Shown piece after piece: positions 1-6,500 of a stretch of 8,192 bases of DNA (positions within the stretch are counted from its first letter, which is position 1; every line of letters begins with the position of its first letter). Made by a program: the position numbers and the translations under genes. Source of the stretch: Hyphomicrobium sp. GTDB taxonomy: Bacteria > Pseudomonadota > Alphaproteobacteria > Rhizobiales > Hyphomicrobiaceae. Under the pieces are notes generated by a model. That model saw only the letters and a program-made list of their open reading frames with translations. It was not told the origin of the DNA and made no database searches. The stretch spans positions 1 through 8,192 of the forward strand of contig JAUVPN010000112.1 in the NCBI GenBank assembly GCA_030598645.1. Reading direction: 5' to 3'.

Positions 1-124
1 GAGCGGCCGTGAAGGCGACAACCTCATACGCGGGGTCCTGACGGAAGACGACATTGAAATTGTGGAAGTCGCGACCCGCCGCTCCCATGATGAGAATGCG
101 CTTCGGTCTGGCTGCAGTAGACAT
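1..124 (-). CDS. Cyclic-2,3-diphosphoglycerate-synthetase-like GTPase, N-terminal part
   Basis: The gene starts at an ATG at 124 on the minus strand and leaves the window after 41 codons. The visible residues run from MSTAARPKRILIMGAAGRDF through FHNFNVVFRQDPAYEVVAFT. The stretch MGAAGRDFHNFN (residues 13-24) after a short beta strand (RILIM) is the hallmark N-terminus of the family annotated as cyclic 2,3-diphosphoglycerate synthetase or simply GTPase. The archaeal founder, CpgS, makes cyclic 2,3-diphosphoglycerate; the bacterial members have no settled function that I know of. The start is supported by a Shine-Dalgarno-like GGTGGAG (139-133) eight bases upstream. The gene diverges from the acylase gene across about 300 bp. 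The family call is fairly sure; the enzymatic role is not, because the nucleotide-binding and catalytic parts lie outside the window. Confidence 0.8.
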   Translation of the reverse strand, partial: MSTAARPKRILIMGAAGRDFHNFNVVFRQDPAYEVVAFTAA

Positions 125-430
125 GCCCGCTTCTCCACCTCCCGCTGATACCCGAGGTTTAGCAGCTCGCTGATGCTACAGCTAAGCACGCCCTCACAAT
201 AGCGACCTTGTCCGTCGCCGCCAGCGCGATAAACCGCCCGAAGCAGACTTGGCTCACATCGCGGCTAAGCGCCGCCGCTTTGCTGAGTCGCAGCGCAGTC
301 TTGTCTTGGGCTCGCCAAAGGTATGACAACAACATGAGCGGCGCGTACGTTGATCCAAGTCACTCCGCACGGCGCCGAACCGTGCCATGCTTTTTGGCAA
401 AACCGTTGGTAAGCGTTAAGAGTCCCTACA
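125..430. other. Divergent intergenic region
   Basis: This is the spacer between two genes that point away from each other, so promoters for both should lie here. I see no strong sigma-70 pair. The nearest plus-strand match is TTGGCA (394-399) with TAAGAG (417-422) at 17 bp spacing, which would start transcription almost at the acylase start codon, so it is weak. A short perfect inverted repeat, AAGCG-ccgc-CGCTT, lies at 267-280. An open frame running to 453, with an internal ATG at 334 (39 codons), overlaps the acylase start. It has no convincing ribosome binding site or recognisable protein character. Otherwise I see nothing here. Confidence 0.5.
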
Positions 431-2689
431 ATGCGATTGTCAACGCTCGCTGAAGCGCTCTGGACAGCGTTGATGGCTAGCCCCTCTTGCGTGCGAGCCG
501 TCAGAGGCCTGCCACGCGCTCTGAGCCCAATCGATCAGCGCATCGCGATGCTTCCAAGGTCAAGCTTACCTCTTTGTGCGCCCGTTACTGTTCATTTTGA
601 CCGGCATCAGATTCCATTCATTGTAGCTGAAGATGACAGGGATGCTGCTTTCGCACTCGGGCTTGTCCATGCGCATCTGCGCCTGGCTCAGATGGAAGTG
701 TTCCGGCGTATCGCGCTGGGGCGCGTTTCTGAAATGCTCGGCCCGCTGGCTATTCCGCTCGACGAGACGCTGCGCACGATTGACCTGGTGCGGGCCGCTC
801 CCCTGATTGAAGCGGCGCTCCCACCTCAAACGCGCACTTGGATGGAAGCGTTTGTGAACGGCGTGAACCTCTACGTAAACCGTTGCCATAAGCTGCCGCT
901 GGAATTTCAAGTCCTCGGTCTTCGTGCTGAGGCCTGGACCATTCGCGACCTGATCGCCATAGGTCGCCTCGCTGGCTCAGACATCAATTGGCTCGTCGGA
1001 TCGGCACTTCTCAAATACCGTCGCCGAGCCGATTGGTCCAAGACTTGGGCGAGGCTGATGTCGGCCGTCGGCAATCGGCATCCGAATGCCGGGCCTCCGG
1101 CCGGCATCCTTCAACAGTGCGGGCGAACCGGCAGCAACTGTCTCGCGATCGGCGCGCTCAGGACAGAGCGAAAGAGTGCAATACTCGCTGGCGATCCCCA
1201 CGTAGGACTTCTCTTGCCAAACACGTGGTTGATTGCTGGGCTGCAATCTCCCTCTTTCCATGTCGTCGGCCTAATGATGCCCGGGCTGCCCGTGTTTATG
1301 ATGGGCCGAACCGATCGGATCGCGTGGGGCGGAACCTATCTTCGCGCTGCCTCCAGTGACCTCGTCGATCTGTCGGGACTTCCGCGCAGCACCATCCGCT
1401 TAAGGCGCGAGCGCGCCAAGGTGCGCTGGTGGGGCAGTGTTGACATGACGATCAGCGAGACGGAGTGGGGGCCCGTGGTTTCCGACTGTCCGCTTTTCAA
1501 GGGAGAGAGTGACACAAGCTTCGCGCTGCGCTGGATCGGACATGACCTGAGTGATGAATTCTCAGCCCTTCTCGGCGCGGCAAGGGCAAGAGACTTCGAG
1601 AGCTTTCGCGCGGCATTTCGCTCGTATGCCGTCTCCGGCCAAACGATCCTGTATGCCGACGTCGATGGGAACATCGGTCGCATAACGGCGGCGCGGCTAC
1701 CGGTCCGGGATACGACGCCCCCGCCAGATCTTCTGTGTAGCCCGACTGAGGCCGCGCGGGTTTGGTCTCGGACGGTCAATGCGGAGGTGCTGCCGGCTGA
1801 ATTCAATAAGAAGACAGGCTACATCGTCTCCGCGAACGAACGGCCGGCATCCAAGGTCACAATCGGTTACTTCTTCTCGCCGCGGGATCGCGCACAGAGG
1901 ATGGCCGAGCTTCTCCATGACGGCGCGCCGATTGATGCAGAGCGGGTTTTCCGCTTGCAGCTCGATGTGCACGTGCGCTCGTCAATAGCGCTCAGAGATC
2001 TGGTCTTGGACAAGCTGCGGGAGACGAACATCACCGCGAGCCTCAGCCAAGACGCCCGAACGGCTCTGAAGGCTATTTCTCATTGGGACGGGAACTACGC
2101 GGAACACTCACAGGGGGCGCTCGCCTTCGAGGTGTGCCGGGCTGTGCTCGTGACCAAGCTGTGCGGGGCGGAGCTTGCCGGCAGTGAGTGGACAGCCTAT
2201 GCAAGCATTGCTGCCATCCAGGACTTGGTCATGGAGAGCATTGCACATGCGAGCGCGGCGCAGCTTGAGGAGACTCTTGTGGGCGCCATCGAGGCGGCGG
2301 GGCAAGCGCTTCTATCCTACGGCAATTGGGGCGCCGCGCATCGCGTTCACCTCAGCCATCCATTTGGGCTCCTACCGATTGTCGGGCGGTTTTTTCGCTA
2401 CGCAGATCTGCCGGTGGGCGGCAGCTCTGAGTCACTTATGAAGACTGCGCATGGCCCGGTACGCGGACGGCATAACGTCTTATTCGGCTCCAACGCCCGG
2501 CACGTCTTTGATCTGTCAGATGCGGACGAGAACTATTTTGTTTTGTTTGGCGGACAGGATGGCTGGATCGGCAGCACGACATTTCTCGATCAGCTCGCCC
2601 TCTGGCGATCTGGGGGGTATGTGAAGGTCCCGCTGACGCTCGAAGCGGTACGATGGAACGCCGCCGTGCGCGTGGAACTCACGCCATAG
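431..2689 (+). CDS. Penicillin acylase family protein (Ntn amidohydrolase)
   Basis: This is a 752-residue amide hydrolase of the penicillin acylase / acyl-homoserine-lactone acylase family, near the usual precursor length of 750-800. These enzymes cut themselves before a Ser, Thr or Cys that then becomes the N-terminal nucleophile of the beta chain. Here the cleavage site is RTGSNCLAIG, giving Ser235 as nucleophile. The alpha part shows the typical PVTVHFDRHQIPFI and FALGLVHAHLRLAQME stretches. In the beta part, LAGDPHVGLLLPNTW follows the nucleophile, SANERP (467-472) holds the likely oxyanion Asn469, and the C-terminal VGGSSESL and GGQDGW...DQLALW motifs are present. I see no convincing signal peptide, unlike secreted penicillin acylases. 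The ATG at 431 lacks a clear Shine-Dalgarno, and later Met codons at residues 15 and 40 are alternatives. The GH3 gene follows after 36 bp, almost certainly co-transcribed. The substrate cannot be read from the sequence. Confidence 0.93.
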   Translation: MRLSTLAEALWTALMASPSCVRAVRGLPRALSPIDQRIAMLPRSSLPLCAPVTVHFDRHQIPFIVAEDDRDAAFALGLVHAHLRLAQMEVFRRIALGRVSEMLGPLAIPLDETLRTIDLVRAAPLIEAALPPQTRTWMEAFVNGVNLYVNRCHKLPLEFQVLGLRAEAWTIRDLIAIGRLAGSDINWLVGSALLKYRRRADWSKTWARLMSAVGNRHPNAGPPAGILQQCGRTGSNCLAIGALRTERKSAILAGDPHVGLLLPNTWLIAGLQSPSFHVVGLMMPGLPVFMMGRTDRIAWGGTYLRAASSDLVDLSGLPRSTIRLRRERAKVRWWGSVDMTISETEWGPVVSDCPLFKGESDTSFALRWIGHDLSDEFSALLGAARARDFESFRAAFRSYAVSGQTILYADVDGNIGRITAARLPVRDTTPPPDLLCSPTEAARVWSRTVNAEVLPAEFNKKTGYIVSANERPASKVTIGYFFSPRDRAQRMAELLHDGAPIDAERVFRLQLDVHVRSSIALRDLVLDKLRETNITASLSQDARTALKAISHWDGNYAEHSQGALAFEVCRAVLVTKLCGAELAGSEWTAYASIAAIQDLVMESIAHASAAQLEETLVGAIEAAGQALLSYGNWGAAHRVHLSHPFGLLPIVGRFFRYADLPVGGSSESLMKTAHGPVRGRHNVLFGSNARHVFDLSDADENYFVLFGGQDGWIGSTTFLDQLALWRSGGYVKVPLTLEAVRWNAAVRVELTP

Positions 2690-2725
2690 CTTGCCATATC
2701 ATGAGTAGACCGGCGGTTCTTGACC

Positions 2726-4261
2726 ATGCCGATCGATACGACGCCCCTCCTCAGAGCCTACGCTAGATGGCGCAAGTTGGCGCTGTCGCAACAGGATCCA
2801 GTGACAACGCAGAAACGTGTGCTGGATGACCTGCTGAAACGGGGCAAGAGGTGCCGGTTCGGCCAAGACCACGGCTTCGAAGAGATAACGAGCCTTTCCG
2901 ATTTCCAGGAGCGTGTACCGCTGCGAGCCTATGAGGACTACTGGAACGATTACTGGTCAGGGCCGTTTCCGCGAATAACAAATATGACATGGCCTAAAAC
3001 GGTTCCGTTCTTTGCGGAAACGTCAGGCACTACGACCGGCCAGTCGAAACACATACCGGTCACAAGGGAGATGCTCTTTGCCAATTCGTGGGCGGTTGGC
3101 GACCTCTTGGTACATCACGTCGTGAAGCGTCCAGACAGCCGCATCTTCGGTGGCCCTACCTTCATGCTTGGCGGCAGCACCGGGCTTCGTGAGCTGGCTC
3201 CGGGAATCGTCAGCGGTGATCTGTCAGGTATCGAAGCCCACACAATTCCGTGGTGGGTTCGGCCGTGGCATTTTCCTCCGGCGGAACTCGACAAGATCGC
3301 TGATTGGGAGGCGAAAATCGAGGCCTTGGCCAACGCAGTGATCGGTCAAGACATCCGAGTCATAAGCGGTGTGCCGAGCTGGCTGCTCGTCCTGTTCGAC
3401 CGACTGGAGGAAGTGCGCCCCAACCTCGGCCACCGTCTCGTCGACTTCTTCCCGAACCTGGAACTCCTAGTCCACGGTGGCGTCAACTTCGGACCCTATC
3501 GCCGCAACTTCCTGAACCGTCTTCAGGGTAGCCATGCAGAAACGCGGGAAGCGTACGCTGCGAGCGAGGGATTTATCGCCGTGGCTGACCGTGGCGATGG
3601 CGACGGGCTCAGACTCATTCTCGACAACGACCTGTTCTTCGAGTTCGTTCCCTTAGATGAGCTCGATCGGTCAAATCCGACACGCCACTGGGTGGGAAAC
3701 GCTGAACTCGGTGTGAATTACGCAATCGTGCTCACCACATGCGCCGGACTCTGGGCCTACATCGTTGGCGATACGGTAGAGTTCGTCACCTTGTCGCCCC
3801 CCCGCATCCGCGTCACAGGACGCACCGGGCTAATGCTCTCGGCTTTTGGCGAGCATCTGATCGGGGCCGAGATTGAAGCAGCGATCAGCGGCGCTGCCGA
3901 GGGCATCGGTCTTGATGTTGTCGACTACACCGTGGGAGCCACGATTGCGGAGCAAAAGAGCGAGCAGGGTCAGCACCTCTACATCGTGGAGTTCGCTGAT
4001 TGCGTGCCAAATGCCGGACTGCAAGACCGCTTCTTGGCTGCACTTGATCGTCGGCTCTGCGAGGCCAACGCCGACTATAGGTCTCATCGAGTAGACCGCC
4101 ACGGGCTGCGCGCGCCACGCTTGATTGCGGTTACGCCCGGCACGTTCTATCGCTGGATGCGCCATCGCGGCAAACTAGGAGGGCAGAACAAGGTGCCTCG
4201 CGTCATTAACGATCCAGACCTGTTCTTGGACCTGCGGCGGTTTGTGACGAAGCCCTCGTGA
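2726..4261 (+). CDS. GH3 family acyl-acid amido synthetase-like protein
   Basis: This 511-residue protein belongs to the GH3 family of adenylate-forming enzymes. Plant members use ATP to couple a carboxylic acid such as jasmonate or auxin to an amino acid; bacterial members are common but mostly uncharacterised. The three ATP/AMP motifs are visible: TSGTTTGQSK (99-108), YAASEG (277-282) and YIVGDT (345-350, with Asp349). The C-terminal domain carries the family's GGQNKVPRV with Lys489. Length is normal and all motifs are intact, so it should be active. I prefer the ATG at 2726; an in-frame TTG two codons earlier is possible. Neither has a strong ribosome binding site, so translation may depend on the upstream acylase gene 36 bp away. 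Pairing an amide-forming with an amide-cleaving enzyme suggests one conjugation/deconjugation pathway. The acyl substrate and the amino acid are unknown. Confidence 0.92.
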   Translation: MPIDTTPLLRAYARWRKLALSQQDPVTTQKRVLDDLLKRGKRCRFGQDHGFEEITSLSDFQERVPLRAYEDYWNDYWSGPFPRITNMTWPKTVPFFAETSGTTTGQSKHIPVTREMLFANSWAVGDLLVHHVVKRPDSRIFGGPTFMLGGSTGLRELAPGIVSGDLSGIEAHTIPWWVRPWHFPPAELDKIADWEAKIEALANAVIGQDIRVISGVPSWLLVLFDRLEEVRPNLGHRLVDFFPNLELLVHGGVNFGPYRRNFLNRLQGSHAETREAYAASEGFIAVADRGDGDGLRLILDNDLFFEFVPLDELDRSNPTRHWVGNAELGVNYAIVLTTCAGLWAYIVGDTVEFVTLSPPRIRVTGRTGLMLSAFGEHLIGAEIEAAISGAAEGIGLDVVDYTVGATIAEQKSEQGQHLYIVEFADCVPNAGLQDRFLAALDRRLCEANADYRSHRVDRHGLRAPRLIAVTPGTFYRWMRHRGKLGGQNKVPRVINDPDLFLDLRRFVTKPS

Positions 4262-4271
4262 AACACAGCAT

Positions 4272-4297
4272 CCCGGGCCTTGGCATCGGAGCCTGGG
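4272..4297. terminator. Imperfect hairpin after the GH3 gene
   Basis: CCCGGGC (4272-4278) can pair with GCCTGGG (4291-4297) across a 12-base loop, with one G-U pair, starting 10 bases after the GH3 stop codon. No T-run follows, so if it ends transcription it is not a classical intrinsic terminator. Confidence 0.25.
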
Positions 4298-4383
4298 TCG
4301 GCACACACTCTGATCAGCTCCAGATCGTTTATGAGGCGAGGTGCCCTGTGTGGACCACGAAGCACACAAGTGCGCATCAACTA

Positions 4384-4409
4384 GGCCCGGAATGGGTCTT
4401 GGCCGGGCC
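4384..4409. terminator. Hairpin between convergent genes
   Basis: A perfect 7-bp inverted repeat, GGCCCGG (4384-4390) and CCGGGCC (4403-4409), encloses a 12-base loop. It sits in the tail-to-tail gap between the GH3 gene and the small minus-strand gene, where a bidirectional terminator is expected. No T-tract follows on either strand, which weakens the call. Confidence 0.35.
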
Positions 4410-4430
4410 ACTTTGCCCCTCGTCGCCTGT

Positions 4431-4685
4431 TCAATGTTTTCGTTTGTCTGAGCGCCGATGCGCAACGCGCTGCTCATCTGCACCGGACTGCGCCCGTAGA
4501 TCCTCGCCGCGCGTCCTCTGGAACAATGTCAGGTCCCACTCGGCGCGATCCTCATCAAGGCGCAGGACATATAGATTGCCGTCGTCGCCCTTGAATTTGA
4601 AGTAGCGATAGTTTGGTCCGTGCCACTGATCAAGATTCTCGACAACATCGATGTCGCGACCATCGACGTGGACCCGGCGGGGCAT
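4431..4685 (-). CDS. Small hypothetical protein, 84 residues
   Basis: I do not recognise a named domain. The frame is open upstream to 4883, but the ATG at 4685 is the best start because GGTGGAG (4697-4691) lies five bases before it and the sequence upstream has no protein-like character. The product begins MPRRVHVDGRDIDVVENLDQ and has a compact, strand-rich core to about residue 56. This includes WHGPNYRYFKFKGDDGNLY (21-39) and LRLDEDRAEWDLTLF (41-55), rich in aromatic and acidic residues. A basic, low-complexity tail ending RRSDKRKH follows. It has the look of a small soluble conserved protein, and I have the impression of similar short proteins in rhizobia, which is unverified. It lies 160 bp downstream of the GYD-domain gene on the same strand and is the last gene before the convergent GH3 gene. 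Function unknown. Confidence 0.72.
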   Translation of the reverse strand: MPRRVHVDGRDIDVVENLDQWHGPNYRYFKFKGDDGNLYVLRLDEDRAEWDLTLFQRTRGEDLRAQSGADEQRVAHRRSDKRKH

Positions 4686-4845
4686 TTCGACTCCACCGTA
4701 GCCAGAATACATCTCAACCCGAATGTGCACGCTCTGGCTCCTTCGGCTATCAGAAAGCAACGCCGCCCCAGCGACGCACGGTAAAGAGAACCGCAAGCTA
4801 TTGATCAGCGTCGCCCAGTCCAGGCTCAGGTGATTTCCAGATGGG

Positions 4846-5163
4846 TCAGCCTTGAACTGGCGTCGGTGGCAAATAACGCACAAGTTCCGTGAATTTGTCC
4901 CATTCGGTGGCCGCCCAGACTTCTGTCGTGGCGTGGCCGAATGTACGGATGATCGTGGCGACCTTCATCGCGCTTTCTATATCGGGCGCTGTGAAAATGT
5001 CCACGTAATCGGCCGGTCCGAGGACAACGTAGCTCGTCTTCCACTCGACGCCCTTGCAATCGGAACGGATGCGCTCCATCACCTCATGGCTGAGGTTTTC
5101 CAGGGAACTTGGCGATTGAAGTGCCTGGTGGCTCAAGCGGGTGAGCATGATGAACGTGGCCAT
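4846..5163 (-). CDS. GYD domain-containing protein
   Basis: This 105-residue soluble protein fits the GYD family, small alpha/beta proteins of about 95-110 residues with a ferredoxin-like look. It starts MATFIMLTRLSHQAL, the usual opening strand plus helix. It then has the mid-protein strand YVVLGPADYVDIFTAPD (45-61), where the family normally shows a Gly-x-Tyr-Asp type motif; here it reads GPADY (49-53). The helix SAMKVATIIRTFG (64-76) follows, and then a closing stretch with WAATEWDKFTELV (83-95). The family has no established activity and is common in rhizobia and other soil bacteria. The start at 5163 has a moderate AAAGG about eight bases upstream. It lies 118 bp downstream of rtcA on the same strand, separated by a GC-rich palindrome, so it may have its own promoter. 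Confidence 0.85.
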   Translation of the reverse strand: MATFIMLTRLSHQALQSPSSLENLSHEVMERIRSDCKGVEWKTSYVVLGPADYVDIFTAPDIESAMKVATIIRTFGHATTEVWAATEWDKFTELVRYLPPTPVQG

Positions 5164-5253
5164 GGTTGATGCCTTTCATGGGAACCATCAGATGCGGCTA
5201 GTTCATGCCGGATACGCAACGCCGCATTGATATTTCTCAAGAGCGATTGTTTA

Positions 5254-5274
5254 CCTCCGGAGGCCGGAGGCCTC
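5254..5274. repeat. Overlapping palindromes just downstream of rtcA
   Basis: A perfect 10-bp palindrome, CCTCCGGAGG (5254-5263), overlaps a perfect inverted repeat, GAGGCC-gga-GGCCTC (5260-5274). The structure begins eight bases past the rtcA stop on the minus strand, so it could be a transcript-end hairpin. There is no strong U-tract. The minus strand leaving it reads GGAGGTAAACAA, which resembles a Shine-Dalgarno, but no start codon follows at usable spacing. Confidence 0.4.
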
Positions 5275-5281
5275 AGTAACC

Positions 5282-6385
5282 TTAGGTGCCCCCATCGAGT
5301 GCATGAGGCGTAATTCGCACGAGCGTGCCCTTCCCCTGTTGCCTTTCAATCGCGACACGCGCCGCGCCAAATTGCTCGATCACCCACGCATTGGTCTTAA
5401 GGTGGTTCGTCTCGGCTTCGCAGGTGAAGGCCGAGGGCGCACTCGCAAGCGCCAGTGGCAAAAGCACCTGATCGGCAAGGTGCGGATCCAGCGCCGCTCC
5501 GCTCTCCTCGTGGGAAAGCAATGCGCCTACGGCTTCTTCCGCAACGGCTTCGGAAGACTTACCGCGCGCACCAAGACTATTGAAGCCGACTCGGATGTGC
5601 TCATACTCAGCAGCGAGGAAGAGTGCAGCGCCTGGGCACGCCGCGCTCACGCGCAACGACTCAATTTCGATGCGCGGAGCAGCTCTCTCTAGCAAAGCGC
5701 GCGCTCTGTCGGCCATGCGTTGCGGGATGTGCGCGGGAAGATTACCGGCAACGGCCCGACCCGTTATGGACATTAGGGGGCCACGTTCGATCAAGTTGAT
5801 CGGTTGCAGCATCCCGGTTGAGCTCGGCCCCGATCCCTCGACGCGGACGACGATCTCGCCGCGGCCAACGGGAAAAAATCCGAAAGCCTTGAGTTCTGCC
5901 TGCATCCTGATGCCGATGCGATTCAGGATCGGTATCCAAACCTCACGAATGTAGTCGAACGATGGGCTAGAGGCGATATGCGTGCCGCCCAAGATTTGAA
6001 AGTGGCTAGTGCCCGGCGCGAAGATGGCGGGCATCGTCACCGTCTGCAGGACGAGTGTCGCCGCCCCGGCGCTGCCGCCTTCGCGGGCTTCAGCCACGTC
6101 GAAACGGTAATTCCCTGCAAGGGAAACCGAGGTTGGATGGAAGTGTATCGTCGAGGAGCCGAGCGTCCCACCGCACACCTCGGCGGCGCACGTCGAGGCG
6201 GCGGAGCGTATCGCCGTCAAGTGCTGGGCAGCAAGGCCGGGCCTGGGGCGGGCGGCCCGGATGTTCTCGATCCGCAGCGCTCGCCCAGTAACTGCCGACA
6301 GGGAAATGGCGGTTCGCAGGATTTGGCCACCCCCCTCGCCATGCGAACCGTCAATCAGCAGCTCCCCACTTACAGCGCCGCACAT
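5282..6385 (-). CDS. rtcA: RNA 3'-terminal phosphate cyclase
   Basis: RtcA uses ATP to turn an RNA 3'-phosphate into a 2',3'-cyclic phosphate through a covalent enzyme-AMP intermediate, and acts in the cytoplasm in RNA end repair. The 367-residue product (E. coli RtcA is about 338) opens with LIDGSHGEGGGQILRTAISL. It carries ENIRAARPRPGLAAQHLTA, then the long LVLQTVTMPAIF and GGTHIASSPSFDYIREV stretches, and near the end HLADQVLLPLALA and the histidine motif NHLKTN. His328 aligns with the adenylated His309 of E. coli RtcA, so the enzyme should be active. A strong GGAGGG lies three bases before the ATG at 6385. The usual partners rtcB and rtcR are not in the window. The neighbours are an Fpg-like glycosylase gene 115 bp upstream and a GYD gene 118 bp downstream, all on the same strand. 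Confidence 0.95.
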   Translation of the reverse strand: MCGAVSGELLIDGSHGEGGGQILRTAISLSAVTGRALRIENIRAARPRPGLAAQHLTAIRSAASTCAAEVCGGTLGSSTIHFHPTSVSLAGNYRFDVAEAREGGSAGAATLVLQTVTMPAIFAPGTSHFQILGGTHIASSPSFDYIREVWIPILNRIGIRMQAELKAFGFFPVGRGEIVVRVEGSGPSSTGMLQPINLIERGPLMSITGRAVAGNLPAHIPQRMADRARALLERAAPRIEIESLRVSAACPGAALFLAAEYEHIRVGFNSLGARGKSSEAVAEEAVGALLSHEESGAALDPHLADQVLLPLALASAPSAFTCEAETNHLKTNAWVIEQFGAARVAIERQQGKGTLVRITPHALDGGT

Positions 6386-6400
6386 GAGCCCTCCGCTTGC

Positions 6401-6487
6401 TCAGCCGTTCAGGAAGGCGGCCTCGGCCTCGTCGCGCACTAGGCACTCGCCGCGACCTTGGTAGCGAGGGGAATAATGCAGCGTCAC
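6401..6487 (-). CDS. Possible 28-codon leader or small ORF before rtcA
   Basis: A GTG-initiated frame in the gap between the glycosylase gene and rtcA encodes MTLHYSPRYQGRGECLVRDE followed by AEAAFLNG, and stops 15 bases before the rtcA ATG. About 22 of 28 codons end in G or C, as real genes here do, and the composition is protein-like. The frame is also open further upstream, through the end of the glycosylase gene, so the true start could be earlier. No good ribosome binding site precedes the GTG. It could be a translated small protein, a leader coupled to rtcA, or a remnant of a lost gene. I do not recognise it. Confidence 0.3.
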   Translation of the reverse strand: MTLHYSPRYQGRGECLVRDEAEAAFLNG

Positions 6488-6500
6488 GAGCAACCAATTC

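Noticed and set aside
208..453. Plus-strand open frame of 81 codons running into the acylase start
   Set aside because: It begins at a TTG without a ribosome binding site, has a low-complexity Ser/Arg/Ala-rich product, and overlaps the well-supported acylase gene.
1336..1806. Minus-strand frame of 156 codons inside the acylase gene
   Set aside because: It is a Ser/Arg-rich shadow frame; the sense strand carries acylase motifs throughout.
4258..4605. GTG-started plus-strand frame overlapping the GH3 stop codon by four bases (GTGA)
   Set aside because: The overlap looks like translational coupling, but the product becomes Arg/Ser-rich and its second half is antisense to the better-supported 84-residue gene.
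4686..4883. Upstream extension of the 84-residue gene to 4883
   Set aside because: The extra 66 residues have no protein-like pattern and overlap the GYD gene's end; the ATG at 4685 has a much better ribosome binding site.
5978..6442. Plus-strand frame of 154 codons opposite rtcA
   Set aside because: It is Arg/Gly-rich, as antisense frames of GC-rich genes are, while the opposite strand encodes an unmistakable RtcA.
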